64,000 nt of DNA from Cryobacterium sp. N22. GTDB lineage: Bacteria > Actinomycetota > Actinomycetes > Actinomycetales > Microbacteriaceae. The stretch is taken from NCBI RefSeq assembly GCF_002929555.1, contig NZ_PJJP01000028.1, forward strand, positions 1 through 64,000. The letters are read 5' to 3'. Each line of letters opens with the position of its first letter. Positions within the stretch are counted from its first letter, which is position 1. The notes under the pieces are model-generated. The model saw nothing but the letters and a program-made list of their open reading frames with translations, was not told the origin of the DNA and ran no database searches. Position numbers and translations under genes: made by a program. Shown in pieces: positions 34,860-43,311 of the stretch.

Positions 34860-37800
34860 CTACCAGACGATGACGAGCGACGTCCGTGACGTCGACGGCT
34901 TCAGGGTGTCACTGCCTCCATAGACGCTGACGATCACGTGTATGCCTGGTCTCAAGCCCGGAAAGCTCACGCGCATCTTGCCCTTGTCGCCGGCCTTGAG
35001 GGTCGCCCGGACTATCGGCTTGCCGTTGTCGAAGACGGTGATATCTCCGACGGCCGCCGCGGGATTGACCGCAGCCGAGTAGCTCACCGACGATCCAGCT
35101 CGCACCAGGAGTGCGCTGGCGGACCCGGAGATCGACGAGGCGGACCGCTCGGCCGTGACGGTTGCCGTGGCCTGGCCAATGGAATGCGACTTCTGTCCCG
35201 TGGCCGTGATCGTGTGGGTGCCGATTGTGGTGGTCGGGTCAACCGTGACCGTCGTGGTGAATGTTCCCTTCTTGGTTGTGGTGACAGTCCCGAGTAGCCG
35301 CCCCGAGTCCAGGGTCAGCCTGACCTTTTCCGTGGCTGCGAAGCCAGACCCGGAGATCTTTGTCGACTCTCCTGCGGGAACGGTGCCGGGGTTGATGGCG
35401 ACCGTTGCGGTGGCTGTCGGGGCGGTCACCGTGACCGATACCGCCTGGTTGGCCTCGACATTCCCGGCAGAATCGGTCGAGCGGTAGGTGATGACCGTGG
35501 AGCCGACCCGAGAAATGTCGAGTCCTTCCGGCGGGGCCGCCGTCCACTCGCCGGCACCCAGCTGGTATTGGGTGGACGCCACCCCCGAACCGGAATCGGT
35601 GGCCGTGAACGAGACGTGGACCGAATGATCGGGTGTTCCTGCCCCGCTGGCGGGATCGAGTGTGGCGGTGGTGACGGGAGCCTGGGAGTCGATTCTGAAC
35701 GCGACCGATCCGAGCGAGCTCCCGACGGTCTCTCCATTGTCGGCGACCCTGTATTCGATCTGGTGATCGCCCTCACCACCGGTGCTGAAGGGCGTCGAAT
35801 AGTCCACCCAATCCCCGCCATCCGTTCGGTGCTCAAGCGCACCAGCCCCCTGGGTCAGGCTCAGGGTTGTGGTTACGGCAGATCGGAACCAACCATCCGG
35901 CGAGACGGGGGCGGACGACGACAGCTCAGCGGACACTGCGGGGTCGTACATTGCGCCGGTCAGGGGAGTGACGGTGAGGCTTTCCAATCGGGCGGTGCCG
36001 CCCTCCGCGACGAGAGCGATGCCGGTGCTGGCGCCATCCGGGAAGATCTGCTCGGTCAGCGTCCGTTTGCCTCCCTGAGCGAGCACCTCCACCGATGACC
36101 GGTCCAGGTAGATCTCGAGGTGCAGCGTGCCGTCTTCCAGCGTGACGGGAGCGGAATCAACCGAGGCGAAGTTGCCGGCAAAGCCCGTGTCTCCGGACGT
36201 GGTGCGATCAACCGACAGCGCCCCACTGGCCGTGTCGTAGAGAATCGGCGTTGATTGGGTGCCATCGGCGGAGCGGCGCACCTCGAGACCGAACCGATCG
36301 GCGTCACCAGGAGAGAACACGGCGTCAATCTTCAGGACCTCACCGTTGGCTGCATCAGGCAGGGCCGTGACACCGGCAACGTCCTGGGCCTTGGCAGAAT
36401 ACGCCGCGTCGGTCTGCTCGAGGTCGGCGACGTGTTCCGTCACCTGCTGGACGAGCTGGGGTCGACCGTCGATGGTCTGCAGTGAGAGCTCGCGGGGGAG
36501 CGCCATGGCGCTCCGCCACTGGCCGGTGGGGATCTGGTTTGCGTAGTCCCAGTTGTTCATCCACGCCACCATGATTCGCTTGCCTTCCGGTGCGTTGTCG
36601 TAGGTGACGCCGGCGTAGAAGTCACGACCCCAGTCGAGCCAGTCATAGCTACGGATTCTCTGCTCTGCCGCGGTGTCGGAGAACATGAACTGGTCGGCGA
36701 GCACATGTCCCCAGCCGCCCCGATTGTTGTCGACAATGCTGATGTGTGCCTTCTCGCCCACGAACTCGGAAACCTCCCAGGACGTCCAGTCGAGGGTCTC
36801 GCTGTTGCCGCCGGTGGCCGTTCGGGCAATTTCGCCGTCGACAACGAGGTTGACGGATGTTTCTGCGCTGCGCTTGTGCGCGGGGGAGTCGGAGAGCACG
36901 GCATGGTCGAAGGTGAGATGCCCCCAGCCTCCGGTCGCCTGGTCCGTGATGCGAATCTGGGCGTCGGAGCCCACGAATTCAGCAACGTCCCAGTTGCGCC
37001 AGTTGAGCGCCCCGTCATTCGAGCCCGATGCGGTGCGCACGGCCTGACCATCGACGAGCAGCTCCGCCTGCAGAATCTGACCGCTGGCTGCCTCGCGCAT
37101 GCCGCCGCCGATGAGGAAGCCGAGGTTTGTCTTGGTGATCGCGAATGGTGCTGAGGTCATCGAGCCGATGTTGTCGTCGCCCTTCGGGCCGGCCTCGTAG
37201 GTGTTGATGCGTTTGGCACCGATGGCGTAGTCGCCGCCTGCCGTGGCGAGGCTTCTGTCGGCCGTGAAGTCTCCGCCCAGAGTCCAACCGTGGTCGACGA
37301 TCGATTCGGTGCCGGGATACTCGAATCCCTCGAAGAGCAGGTCCGAACCGGCGGGCGGGTCGTTCTGCAGTTGAGTGCCCGCTTCGTGGGGGTGATTGCC
37401 GCCGCCGACGAGGAAGTTGACGTAGTTCTCGTCAATGGTGAACTCGGGTGACTGCATGGAGCCCAATGGCCAGTCCCCGTCGTTGAAGCCGTTGATGAAT
37501 CCGGTCCCGGTGAAACCGCTGGGCATTTGCTGGCCGTCGATGGGCCCGGTGGCCGGGGCGGAGCCGAAGGGGCCGTTCTTCCAGTTGCCCGGCTCGTTGT
37601 TGACGGTCCAACCTTGGTAGTCCGAGCCGTCGAACGCAGCGTAGGTCGATCCGGCCGGCATCGTGTCCGACCCGACCGTGCTTTCGGAGGTGAAGGTTGT
37701 TCCGTCGAAGTCGCCGACGAAGTATTGCCCGCCTGATCCTCCGCTGACCGCTCCCGGATTGAGGTTCACGACCATGACCCATTTGGTCTTCGCCGGGTCT

Positions 37801-38558
37801 CCGTCGACAGCCAGCGGGAACAGGTCGGGGCATTCCCAGATGCCGGAGGTGGCGTTTGCGGGCCCGAAGGTTGAGAGGTAGTCCCAGGTCTTCAGGTCGG
37901 CCGACTTGTACATCAGGACCTGGTGGTCTGTGGCCTCCACTGTGACGACGACCCAGTAGGAGTTCTCTGGTGAGCCTCCGTCGTACCAGAACATGTGCGG
38001 GTCGCGGAAGTTGTTCGAGTTCCGGTCGAGCACCGGGTTGCCGGCGTACTTGGTCCAGCTCTGCCCGGCGTCGGTGCTGTAGGCCAGCGACTGCGCCTGT
38101 TTGCCCGAGTGGTAGGCGCTCGTGTACATCGCCACGAGCGGAGGGTTGTCGGCCGTGCCGAAGCCGGACGTGTTGTTCGTATCCACGACAATCGACCCGG
38201 AGAAGATGTCGGCATCGACGTCCTGAGCAATGGCGAGGGGTTGCTCTGTCCAATGCAGAAGGTCCGGACTCGTGGCGTGCCCCCAGCTCATGTTTCCCCA
38301 GGTGTTGCCGAACGGGTTGTACTGGTAGTAGAGGTGATAGGTGCCTTGGTAGTAGACGAGCCCGTTCGGGTCGTTCATCCAGTTCTTCTCAGGGCTGTAG
38401 TGGAGGTAGGGGCGGTATTGCTCGGCAGCCGGATTCGGAGCGACATCTGCTTCGGCCCATGCGTTGGTGACGTCGGCCACCCCGCCGGAGAATACAAGAC
38501 CCGCACACACCACGGTGGAGAGGAAAAGCTTTCGGACGGGAAATCGGTTCGTCAACAT
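34860..38558 (-). CDS. Secreted GH32 levanase/fructan hydrolase with inserted and C-terminal Ig-like domains
   Basis: 1232 residues, exported (signal peptide ending near 'TNAWA'). It hydrolyses beta-fructans or sucrose-type bonds outside the cell. Catalytic GH32 motifs are intact: 'NWMNDPNG' (nucleophile Asp63), 'FRDPHMF' (Asp186) and 'ECPDLF' (acid/base Glu242). Between residues about 305 and 632 the catalytic fold is interrupted by a large insert with two tandem similar units ('LLVDGQAVRTAS', 'LVVDGEIARTAT'; both end in 'GGWGH'). The barrel resumes at 'GRDFYAGVTYDNAP'. A GH32 C-terminal sandwich follows to about 860, then three Ig-like or OmpL47-like repeats. No sortase signal or lipobox is seen. 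A perfect operator palindrome lies just upstream. Confidence 0.88.
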   Translation of the reverse strand: MLTNRFPVRKLFLSTVVCAGLVFSGGVADVTNAWAEADVAPNPAAEQYRPYLHYSPEKNWMNDPNGLVYYQGTYHLYYQYNPFGNTWGNMSWGHATSPDLLHWTEQPLAIAQDVDADIFSGSIVVDTNNTSGFGTADNPPLVAMYTSAYHSGKQAQSLAYSTDAGQSWTKYAGNPVLDRNSNNFRDPHMFWYDGGSPENSYWVVVTVEATDHQVLMYKSADLKTWDYLSTFGPANATSGIWECPDLFPLAVDGDPAKTKWVMVVNLNPGAVSGGSGGQYFVGDFDGTTFTSESTVGSDTMPAGSTYAAFDGSDYQGWTVNNEPGNWKNGPFGSAPATGPIDGQQMPSGFTGTGFINGFNDGDWPLGSMQSPEFTIDENYVNFLVGGGNHPHEAGTQLQNDPPAGSDLLFEGFEYPGTESIVDHGWTLGGDFTADRSLATAGGDYAIGAKRINTYEAGPKGDDNIGSMTSAPFAITKTNLGFLIGGGMREAASGQILQAELLVDGQAVRTASGSNDGALNWRNWDVAEFVGSDAQIRITDQATGGWGHLTFDHAVLSDSPAHKRSAETSVNLVVDGEIARTATGGNSETLDWTSWEVSEFVGEKAHISIVDNNRGGWGHVLADQFMFSDTAAEQRIRSYDWLDWGRDFYAGVTYDNAPEGKRIMVAWMNNWDYANQIPTGQWRSAMALPRELSLQTIDGRPQLVQQVTEHVADLEQTDAAYSAKAQDVAGVTALPDAANGEVLKIDAVFSPGDADRFGLEVRRSADGTQSTPILYDTASGALSVDRTTSGDTGFAGNFASVDSAPVTLEDGTLHLEIYLDRSSVEVLAQGGKRTLTEQIFPDGASTGIALVAEGGTARLESLTVTPLTGAMYDPAVSAELSSSAPVSPDGWFRSAVTTTLSLTQGAGALEHRTDGGDWVDYSTPFSTGGEGDHQIEYRVADNGETVGSSLGSVAFRIDSQAPVTTATLDPASGAGTPDHSVHVSFTATDSGSGVASTQYQLGAGEWTAAPPEGLDISRVGSTVITYRSTDSAGNVEANQAVSVTVTAPTATATVAINPGTVPAGESTKISGSGFAATEKVRLTLDSGRLLGTVTTTKKGTFTTTVTVDPTTTIGTHTITATGQKSHSIGQATATVTAERSASSISGSASALLVRAGSSVSYSAAVNPAAAVGDITVFDNGKPIVRATLKAGDKGKMRVSFPGLRPGIHVIVSVYGGSDTLKPSTSRTSLVIVW

Positions 38559-38583
38559 TGACGCCTTCCGTGAGAGATCACCA

Positions 38584-38603
38584 AACTGACAACGTTGTCA
38601 GTT
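38584..38603. promoter_or_regulatory. LacI operator in front of the GH32 gene
   Basis: AACTGACAACGTTGTCAGTT is a perfect 20-bp palindrome with the central ACGT of many LacI-family sites. It sits 26 bp before the GH32 start and 57 bp after the LacI stop. A closely matching copy is at 39777-39792. Confidence 0.8.
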
Positions 38604-38659
38604 GTTGACGCATGCTACTCACTGTCTTGCGGACAATACAAGGGACGCGACTCGCGGCG

Positions 38660-39718
38660 TTAGGCGTCGTGCGGAATCTCTCCCGAGCCGCGGATGATGA
38701 GCCTGGTGGGGATCACATACGACCGTGCCGGAGTCGTGTCCCCGTCGAGTCGCGCGAAGAGGCGCTCGGCCGCGAGGGCTCCGATGCGTTGCGGGTCTTG
38801 GGCGATGACGGTGATCGCGGGATCCAGCAGTGCCGCAAGGGAGACGTCGTCGAAGCCGACCAGGGCGACTCGGTGATGGGCGCCGTTGTCGCGGAGGGCC
38901 CGGACTGCGCCCATGGTGATCAGGTTCTGAGCGCTGAAGATTGCCGTGGGGGGATTCGGGCCACGGAGGAGGGCTTCGGTCGCGCGGTGGGCGGCCACCT
39001 CATCGTAGAGACCGTCCACGACATTGGCGCCATCGATCGAGATCCCGGCTCGGCCGAGCTCCTCGATGAAACCGCGACGCCGTTCCCTGGCCGTCCAGAT
39101 TTCGGTGCGGTCTCCGAGGAAGGCGATGTTTCGGTGCCCGTGGCTGATCAGGTGTCGAACGGCCAGCGCCGCGCCGTCGGCGTTGTCGCAGACTATCGCG
39201 TCGGCCTCCACGCCGACGGGCTCACGGTCGACGAACACGATCGGGGTGCCGAGCTCGAGCTCCGGCTGCAGGTACGCCTGGCTCTTGCCGGCGGTTGTCA
39301 GGATCAACCCGTCCACTCGGCGCCGCAGGAAGGCGGATACGACTCCGCGTTCACGATCCGGATCGTCATCGAGGCTCGACGCGAAGACGGCAACGCCCTT
39401 GGCGGATGCTGCATCCTCGACCCCGCGATGAATGGCGCCGGAGAAGGGGTTGGCGACGCTGCCGACCAGCAGCCCCAGGGTCTGCGTTCTCCGGCCCGTG
39501 CGTCGCAGGTTGCCGGCGTGCATGTCCGGCTGGAAGTTCAGTTGCCGGACGGCCTCCAGCACCTTCAGCTGGGTCGCCTCGGAAACGTTCGGTTCGCCGT
39601 TCACGACCCTGGAGACCGTCTTGACGCCCACGCCTGCAAGTGACGCCACATGACGCATGGTCGCTCTAGGCCTTGACAGTGGAACCTCGGAGGGGGAGCC
39701 TGACATCGATGTCACCAT
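38660..39718 (-). CDS. LacI-family transcriptional repressor
   Basis: 352 residues. The N-terminal HTH with hinge ('MRHVASLAGVGVKTVSRVVN') is followed by a periplasmic-binding-protein-like core for sugar sensing ('LGLLVGSVANPFSGAIHRGV', 'GLILTTAGKSQ', 'FVDREPVGVEADAIVCDNAD'). It probably binds a fructose or fructan-derived effector. It lies between the GH32 gene it likely controls (operator at 38584) and the divergent ABC transporter genes (operator at 39777). The start at 39718 is followed by Pro/Ser-rich residues before the HTH; a later start at the 'MRHVAS' Met would also keep the HTH. Confidence 0.9.
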   Translation of the reverse strand: MVTSMSGSPSEVPLSRPRATMRHVASLAGVGVKTVSRVVNGEPNVSEATQLKVLEAVRQLNFQPDMHAGNLRRTGRRTQTLGLLVGSVANPFSGAIHRGVEDAASAKGVAVFASSLDDDPDRERGVVSAFLRRRVDGLILTTAGKSQAYLQPELELGTPIVFVDREPVGVEADAIVCDNADGAALAVRHLISHGHRNIAFLGDRTEIWTARERRRGFIEELGRAGISIDGANVVDGLYDEVAAHRATEALLRGPNPPTAIFSAQNLITMGAVRALRDNGAHHRVALVGFDDVSLAALLDPAITVIAQDPQRIGALAAERLFARLDGDTTPARSYVIPTRLIIRGSGEIPHDA

Positions 39719-39742
39719 TTGGTCTCCATTTCAAATAACGAG

Positions 39743-39771
39743 TTGACTCTATCGACATTCTGCTCTAAAAA
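39743..39771 (+). promoter_or_regulatory. Promoter of the fructose ABC operon
   Basis: TTGACT (-35, 39743-39748), 17 bp, then TAAAAA (-10, 39766-39771). The operator at 39777-39792 starts five bases later, near the transcription start. The match to sigma-A type promoters is moderate in the -10. Confidence 0.6.
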
Positions 39772-39776
39772 TAGCT

Positions 39777-39792
39777 CTGACACCGTTGTCGG
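39777..39792. promoter_or_regulatory. LacI operator in front of the fructose ABC operon
   Basis: CTGACACCGTTGTCGG matches the perfect site CTGACAACGTTGTCAG at all but two of 16 positions. Placement just after the -10 box fits repression by blocking RNA polymerase. Confidence 0.72.
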
Positions 39793-39850
39793 ACCGGGTA
39801 GATCGACTGTCACAGCGATCGATCAGGGCCCCCAAACAAGAGGAAATTCA

Positions 39851-40966
39851 ATGATGAATAGCAAGTCGAACCGCAGCCTCACCCGTCGGGTTGCTGCCGT
39901 CGGATCCCTCATCGCACTCGCAAGTTTCGGATTGACGGCCTGCTCCTCACCCAGCGAATCGTCGTCGTCATCGGATGCGGCCGGCGACGAGGTGGGTGTG
40001 ACTCTCATCGTCAAGACCACGACCAATCCGTTCTTCGTGGCCATGCAGGACGGCGCGAAGAAGGCCGCCGAAGCCAACGGCGTGAACCTCACGCTCGCCG
40101 CCGGCAAGGAAGACGGCGACGAGGACACCCAGATCCAGGCCATCGAGAACGCTATCTCCAAGGGCGACAAAGGCATCCTGATCACGCCCAACGGTCCGTC
40201 GGTGGTCGACGCGATCCAGAAGGCCCGTGACGCCGGACTCTATGTCATCGCGTTGGACACCCCGCCAGACCCGGCAGATGCCGTTGACATCACCTTCGCC
40301 ACCGACAACCGTGCGGCCGGCCTGGCCATCGGCGAATGGACGGCGGCCCAGCTCGACGGCGGGCAGGCGACCATCGCCCTTCTCGACCTGTTCGACGACA
40401 AGGTCGTCTCCGTGGACTACAACCGCGACCAGGGCTTCCTTGAAGGCATGGGCATCGAGCTCAACGAGCCGAACACCAACGGCGACGAGGAGCCCACCGG
40501 CACGTACACCGGCGGCAAGGGTGGCGAGTACACCATTGTCGGCAACGAGGCCACCCAGGGCGCAGAAGACGGCGGCCGTACGGCCATGGAGACTCTCCTC
40601 TCCAAGAACCCCGACATCAACGTCGTCTACACGATCAACGAGCCGGCGGCATACGGCGCGTACCAGGCCCTTCAGGCTGCAGGCAAGGAGAAGGACGTCC
40701 TGCTCGTCTCGATCGACGGCGGATGCGCCGGAGTCGCTGGTGTGGAGGACGGCACCATCGGAGCCACCAGCCAGCAGTACCCGGTGAAGATGGCCGAGCT
40801 CGGCGTTGAGGCCATTGCGCAGCTCGCGAAGGACGGAACCAAGCCCGAGACGAGCGAGGGGCTCGACTTCTACAACACCGGAGTCGCCCTCGTCACGGAC
40901 CAGCCCGTCGACGGTCTGGACAGCATCGACAGCACCGAGGCTGCGGACATCTGCTGGGGCGAGTAA
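39851..40966 (+). CDS. Fructose/ribose-type ABC substrate-binding lipoprotein
   Basis: 371 residues. The signal peptide ends in lipobox 'FGLTAC', followed by a Ser-rich linker. The binding-protein fold begins 'GVTLIVKTTTNPFFVAMQDG' and includes 'DKGILITPNGPSVVDAIQKA' and 'CAGVAGVEDGTIGATSQQYP'. These are patterns of the ribose/fructose cluster, closest in style to FrcB. It captures sugar outside the membrane for the permease encoded next. GAGGAA lies eight bases before ATG 39851. A strong hairpin after its stop probably protects the mRNA and raises its level over the permease. Confidence 0.85.
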   Translation: MMNSKSNRSLTRRVAAVGSLIALASFGLTACSSPSESSSSSDAAGDEVGVTLIVKTTTNPFFVAMQDGAKKAAEANGVNLTLAAGKEDGDEDTQIQAIENAISKGDKGILITPNGPSVVDAIQKARDAGLYVIALDTPPDPADAVDITFATDNRAAGLAIGEWTAAQLDGGQATIALLDLFDDKVVSVDYNRDQGFLEGMGIELNEPNTNGDEEPTGTYTGGKGGEYTIVGNEATQGAEDGGRTAMETLLSKNPDINVVYTINEPAAYGAYQALQAAGKEKDVLLVSIDGGCAGVAGVEDGTIGATSQQYPVKMAELGVEAIAQLAKDGTKPETSEGLDFYNTGVALVTDQPVDGLDSIDSTEAADICWGE

Positions 40967-40978
40967 CCGAGTAACCCC

Positions 40979-41008
40979 GTCGTGGGGCGCGGAAACGCGC
41001 CCCACGAC
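40979..41008 (+). promoter_or_regulatory. Intra-operon mRNA hairpin
   Basis: A perfect 13-bp stem with a GAAA tetraloop starts 13 bases after the binding-protein stop and ends 60 bases before the permease start. No U-run follows, so it likely stabilises the upstream message or gives partial attenuation rather than full termination. Confidence 0.7.
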
Positions 41009-41067
41009 CTGTTCGGGTCCCAGGGACCACACACAGTTCAGCACCGCTGTTATAAGAGGGAGTCACC

Positions 41068-42114
41068 GTGAGCAAGCCGACCACAGAACCAGATCCGCCC
41101 ACCAGCGCACTTCACCTGGCGTCCGAGTTCCTCGACCGCCGCACCACACTCGACAAAGTACGCAACGTCCTCCATAGATATCCAGCGCTCAGCCCGGCCG
41201 TTGTGCTCGCCGTTGCCATCATCGTGTTCGGTGTCCTCAACGATCGGTTTCTCGCCCCGTCCAACCTGTCGCTCATCACCCAGCAGGTGGCTGTCGTCGG
41301 AACGCTGGCAGTGGCACAGACGCTGATCATCCTCACCGCCGGAATCGACCTCTCGGTCGGGGCCGTGATGGTCATGTCGTCCATGGTCATGGCCCAAACG
41401 GCGACGGATAATGGCGTCCCAGGGTTCGTGGCACTGATTCTCGGCCTCATCGTCGGGCTCGCCGCCGGCGCCTTCAACGGGCTTCTGGTGACACGGCTGC
41501 GGCTTCCCCCGTTCATCGTGACACTGGGCACCCTGAATATTTTCCTTGCCCTGACCCTGCTGTACTCCAACGGTGCGACCGTGCGCGGCAGCGAAATGCC
41601 GCCGCTTCTGACCTGGACCGGATCGACATTCGATGTTCTGGGCGTACGAATCAGCGTCGGCGTGCTCATCATGCTGCTGCTCTACATCGTCGTCGCGTTC
41701 ATCCTGGGCAAGACGGCATGGGGACGCCACGTATACGCGGTCGGTGACGACAAGGAGTCCGCTCGGCTTGCCGGTATCAGCGTCAACCGAGTCCTCATGA
41801 GCGTCTACCTTGCTGCCGGTGCGGTTCTCGCCATCGGCGCGTGGATCCAGATCGGCCGGACCAACGCCGCAAGCCCGAACGCCGGAGCCGACCTCAACCT
41901 CGACTCCATCACCGCCGTCGTCATCGGCGGCACGAGCCTGTTCGGTGGCCGTGGAACGATCTGGGGCACCCTGCTCGGTGCACTCATCGTCGGTGTCTTC
42001 CGCAACGGTCTTTCCCTCGCCGGACTGGACGTGCTCTACCAAACCCTCGCCGTCGGTGTGCTCATCATCGTCGCGGTCTCCGTCGACCAGTGGATTCGAA
42101 AGGTACGCAAGTGA
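41068..42114 (+). CDS. Fructose-type ABC transporter permease
   Basis: 348 residues. About ten hydrophobic helices; 'LGTLNIFLALTLLYSNG' and 'GGTSLFGGRGTIWGTLLGAL' are typical of the ribose/FrcC permease family. The latter is the motif that docks with the ATPase. It forms the membrane channel. The 3' end overlaps the ATPase GTG start by four bases (GTGA). The stop of the binding-protein gene is 101 bp upstream. Confidence 0.88.
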   Translation: MSKPTTEPDPPTSALHLASEFLDRRTTLDKVRNVLHRYPALSPAVVLAVAIIVFGVLNDRFLAPSNLSLITQQVAVVGTLAVAQTLIILTAGIDLSVGAVMVMSSMVMAQTATDNGVPGFVALILGLIVGLAAGAFNGLLVTRLRLPPFIVTLGTLNIFLALTLLYSNGATVRGSEMPPLLTWTGSTFDVLGVRISVGVLIMLLLYIVVAFILGKTAWGRHVYAVGDDKESARLAGISVNRVLMSVYLAAGAVLAIGAWIQIGRTNAASPNAGADLNLDSITAVVIGGTSLFGGRGTIWGTLLGALIVGVFRNGLSLAGLDVLYQTLAVGVLIIVAVSVDQWIRKVRK

Positions 42115-42911
42115 CCCTCACCAACGGCACACCCGCCGCCGCCCCCGAAAATACCCTCTCGCCCATTCTCGAGGCCAAACGCCTGGTCAAAACCTTCGGC
42201 CGGGTCGTCGGACTCGACGGGGTCAGCCTGGCGCTGTACCCCGGAGAAGTGCTCGCGATCATCGGCGACAACGGCGCCGGCAAATCGACGCTCATCAAGT
42301 GCCTCACCGGTGCCGAGATCCCCGACGAGGGCGAGATCTTCCTCGACGGCAAGCCCGTGCACTTCAAACGCCCCCAGGATGCCCGGGCGGCCGGTATCGA
42401 GACGGTGTACCAGAACCTGGCCGTCTCGCCCGCCCTCGATGTGGCCGCCAACCTGTATCTGGGGCGGGAAATCCGCAAGGCCGGCATCCTGGGCTCGGTG
42501 TTCCGCGTCCTGGACACCAAGGGCATGCGCCAGTCGGCACGCCAGGGACTCAACGATCTCGGCATCTCGACCCTCCAGGACGTCACGTCGCCGGTTGAGA
42601 ACCTCTCGGGCGGCCAGCGGCAAGCCGTCGCGGTGGCCCGGGCGGCGGCATTCGGCTCCAAGGTGGTCGTGCTCGACGAGCCCACGGCTGCGCTCGGAGT
42701 GCGGGAATCCAACCAGGTGCTGCAGCTGGTCAGGAACCTCCGGGACAAGGGCATCCCCGTCATCCTGATCAGCCACAACATGCCGCACGTCTTCGACGTT
42801 GCCGATCGCATTCACATCCAGCGTCTCGGTAAGAAGGCCGCGACGATCACCCCGCAGTCGCACTCCATGACGGATGCGGTCGCCATTATGACGGGAGCGG
42901 CGACGGCATGA
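42111..42911 (+). CDS. Fructose-type ABC transporter ATPase
   Basis: 266 residues, one ABC domain. Walker A is 'GDNGAGKST', the signature is 'LSGGQRQAV', and Walker B is 'VVVLDEPTAALG' with 'ILISHNMPH' as the H-loop. Ribose ATPases usually have two tandem domains (about 500 residues); the single domain matches FrcA. The GTG start overlaps the permease stop. It energises the permease and is stably linked to it by operon. Confidence 0.88.
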   Translation: MTLTNGTPAAAPENTLSPILEAKRLVKTFGRVVGLDGVSLALYPGEVLAIIGDNGAGKSTLIKCLTGAEIPDEGEIFLDGKPVHFKRPQDARAAGIETVYQNLAVSPALDVAANLYLGREIRKAGILGSVFRVLDTKGMRQSARQGLNDLGISTLQDVTSPVENLSGGQRQAVAVARAAAFGSKVVVLDEPTAALGVRESNQVLQLVRNLRDKGIPVILISHNMPHVFDVADRIHIQRLGKKAATITPQSHSMTDAVAIMTGAATA

Positions 42912-43201
42912 CCAAACGAGTCCTCTACGCCGAGTTCACCGCCATCGCCGGGCAGGAGCAGGCCGTGGCCGACCTCCTTCGCGCCTATGGCGAGCGGGTG
43001 CGGCTGGAGCCGGGGAACATCACGTTTGCGGCCTTCTCGAAGGAAGCCGACGGCAGGCAGGTTTTCGTCTTTGAGGAGTACGCCGACGAGGAAGCGTTCC
43101 AGGCGCACCTCGCGGCACCCTACGGGCAAACCTTCAACGAGGCCCTGGCGCCCCTGGTCGATGGCGGCGGATCAACACTCACCTTCCTGAGACCGCAGTA
43201 G
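42908..43201 (+). CDS. Antibiotic-biosynthesis-monooxygenase-fold protein (quinol monooxygenase-like)
   Basis: 97 residues. The dimeric alpha/beta ABM fold is suggested by 'RVLYAEFTAIAGQEQAVADL', 'GNITFAAFSKEADGRQVFVF' and 'EEYADEEAFQAHLAAPYG'. YgiN-type relatives oxidise quinols. It overlaps the ABC ATPase by four bases, so it belongs to the fructose operon, although its link to sugar uptake is unclear. The pairing is common beside sugar ABC genes. Confidence 0.75.
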   Translation: MTKRVLYAEFTAIAGQEQAVADLLRAYGERVRLEPGNITFAAFSKEADGRQVFVFEEYADEEAFQAHLAAPYGQTFNEALAPLVDGGGSTLTFLRPQ

Positions 43202-43311
43202 GCCGGGTGCGTTCCGATGGTGCCGGCACCGCAATAGGCTTGTGAACGGTCCGCCTCGCTGTGCTGCGGGAGACGCGGGCAATCATCAGCTCTCGGCATC
43301 CAGGAGAACCC

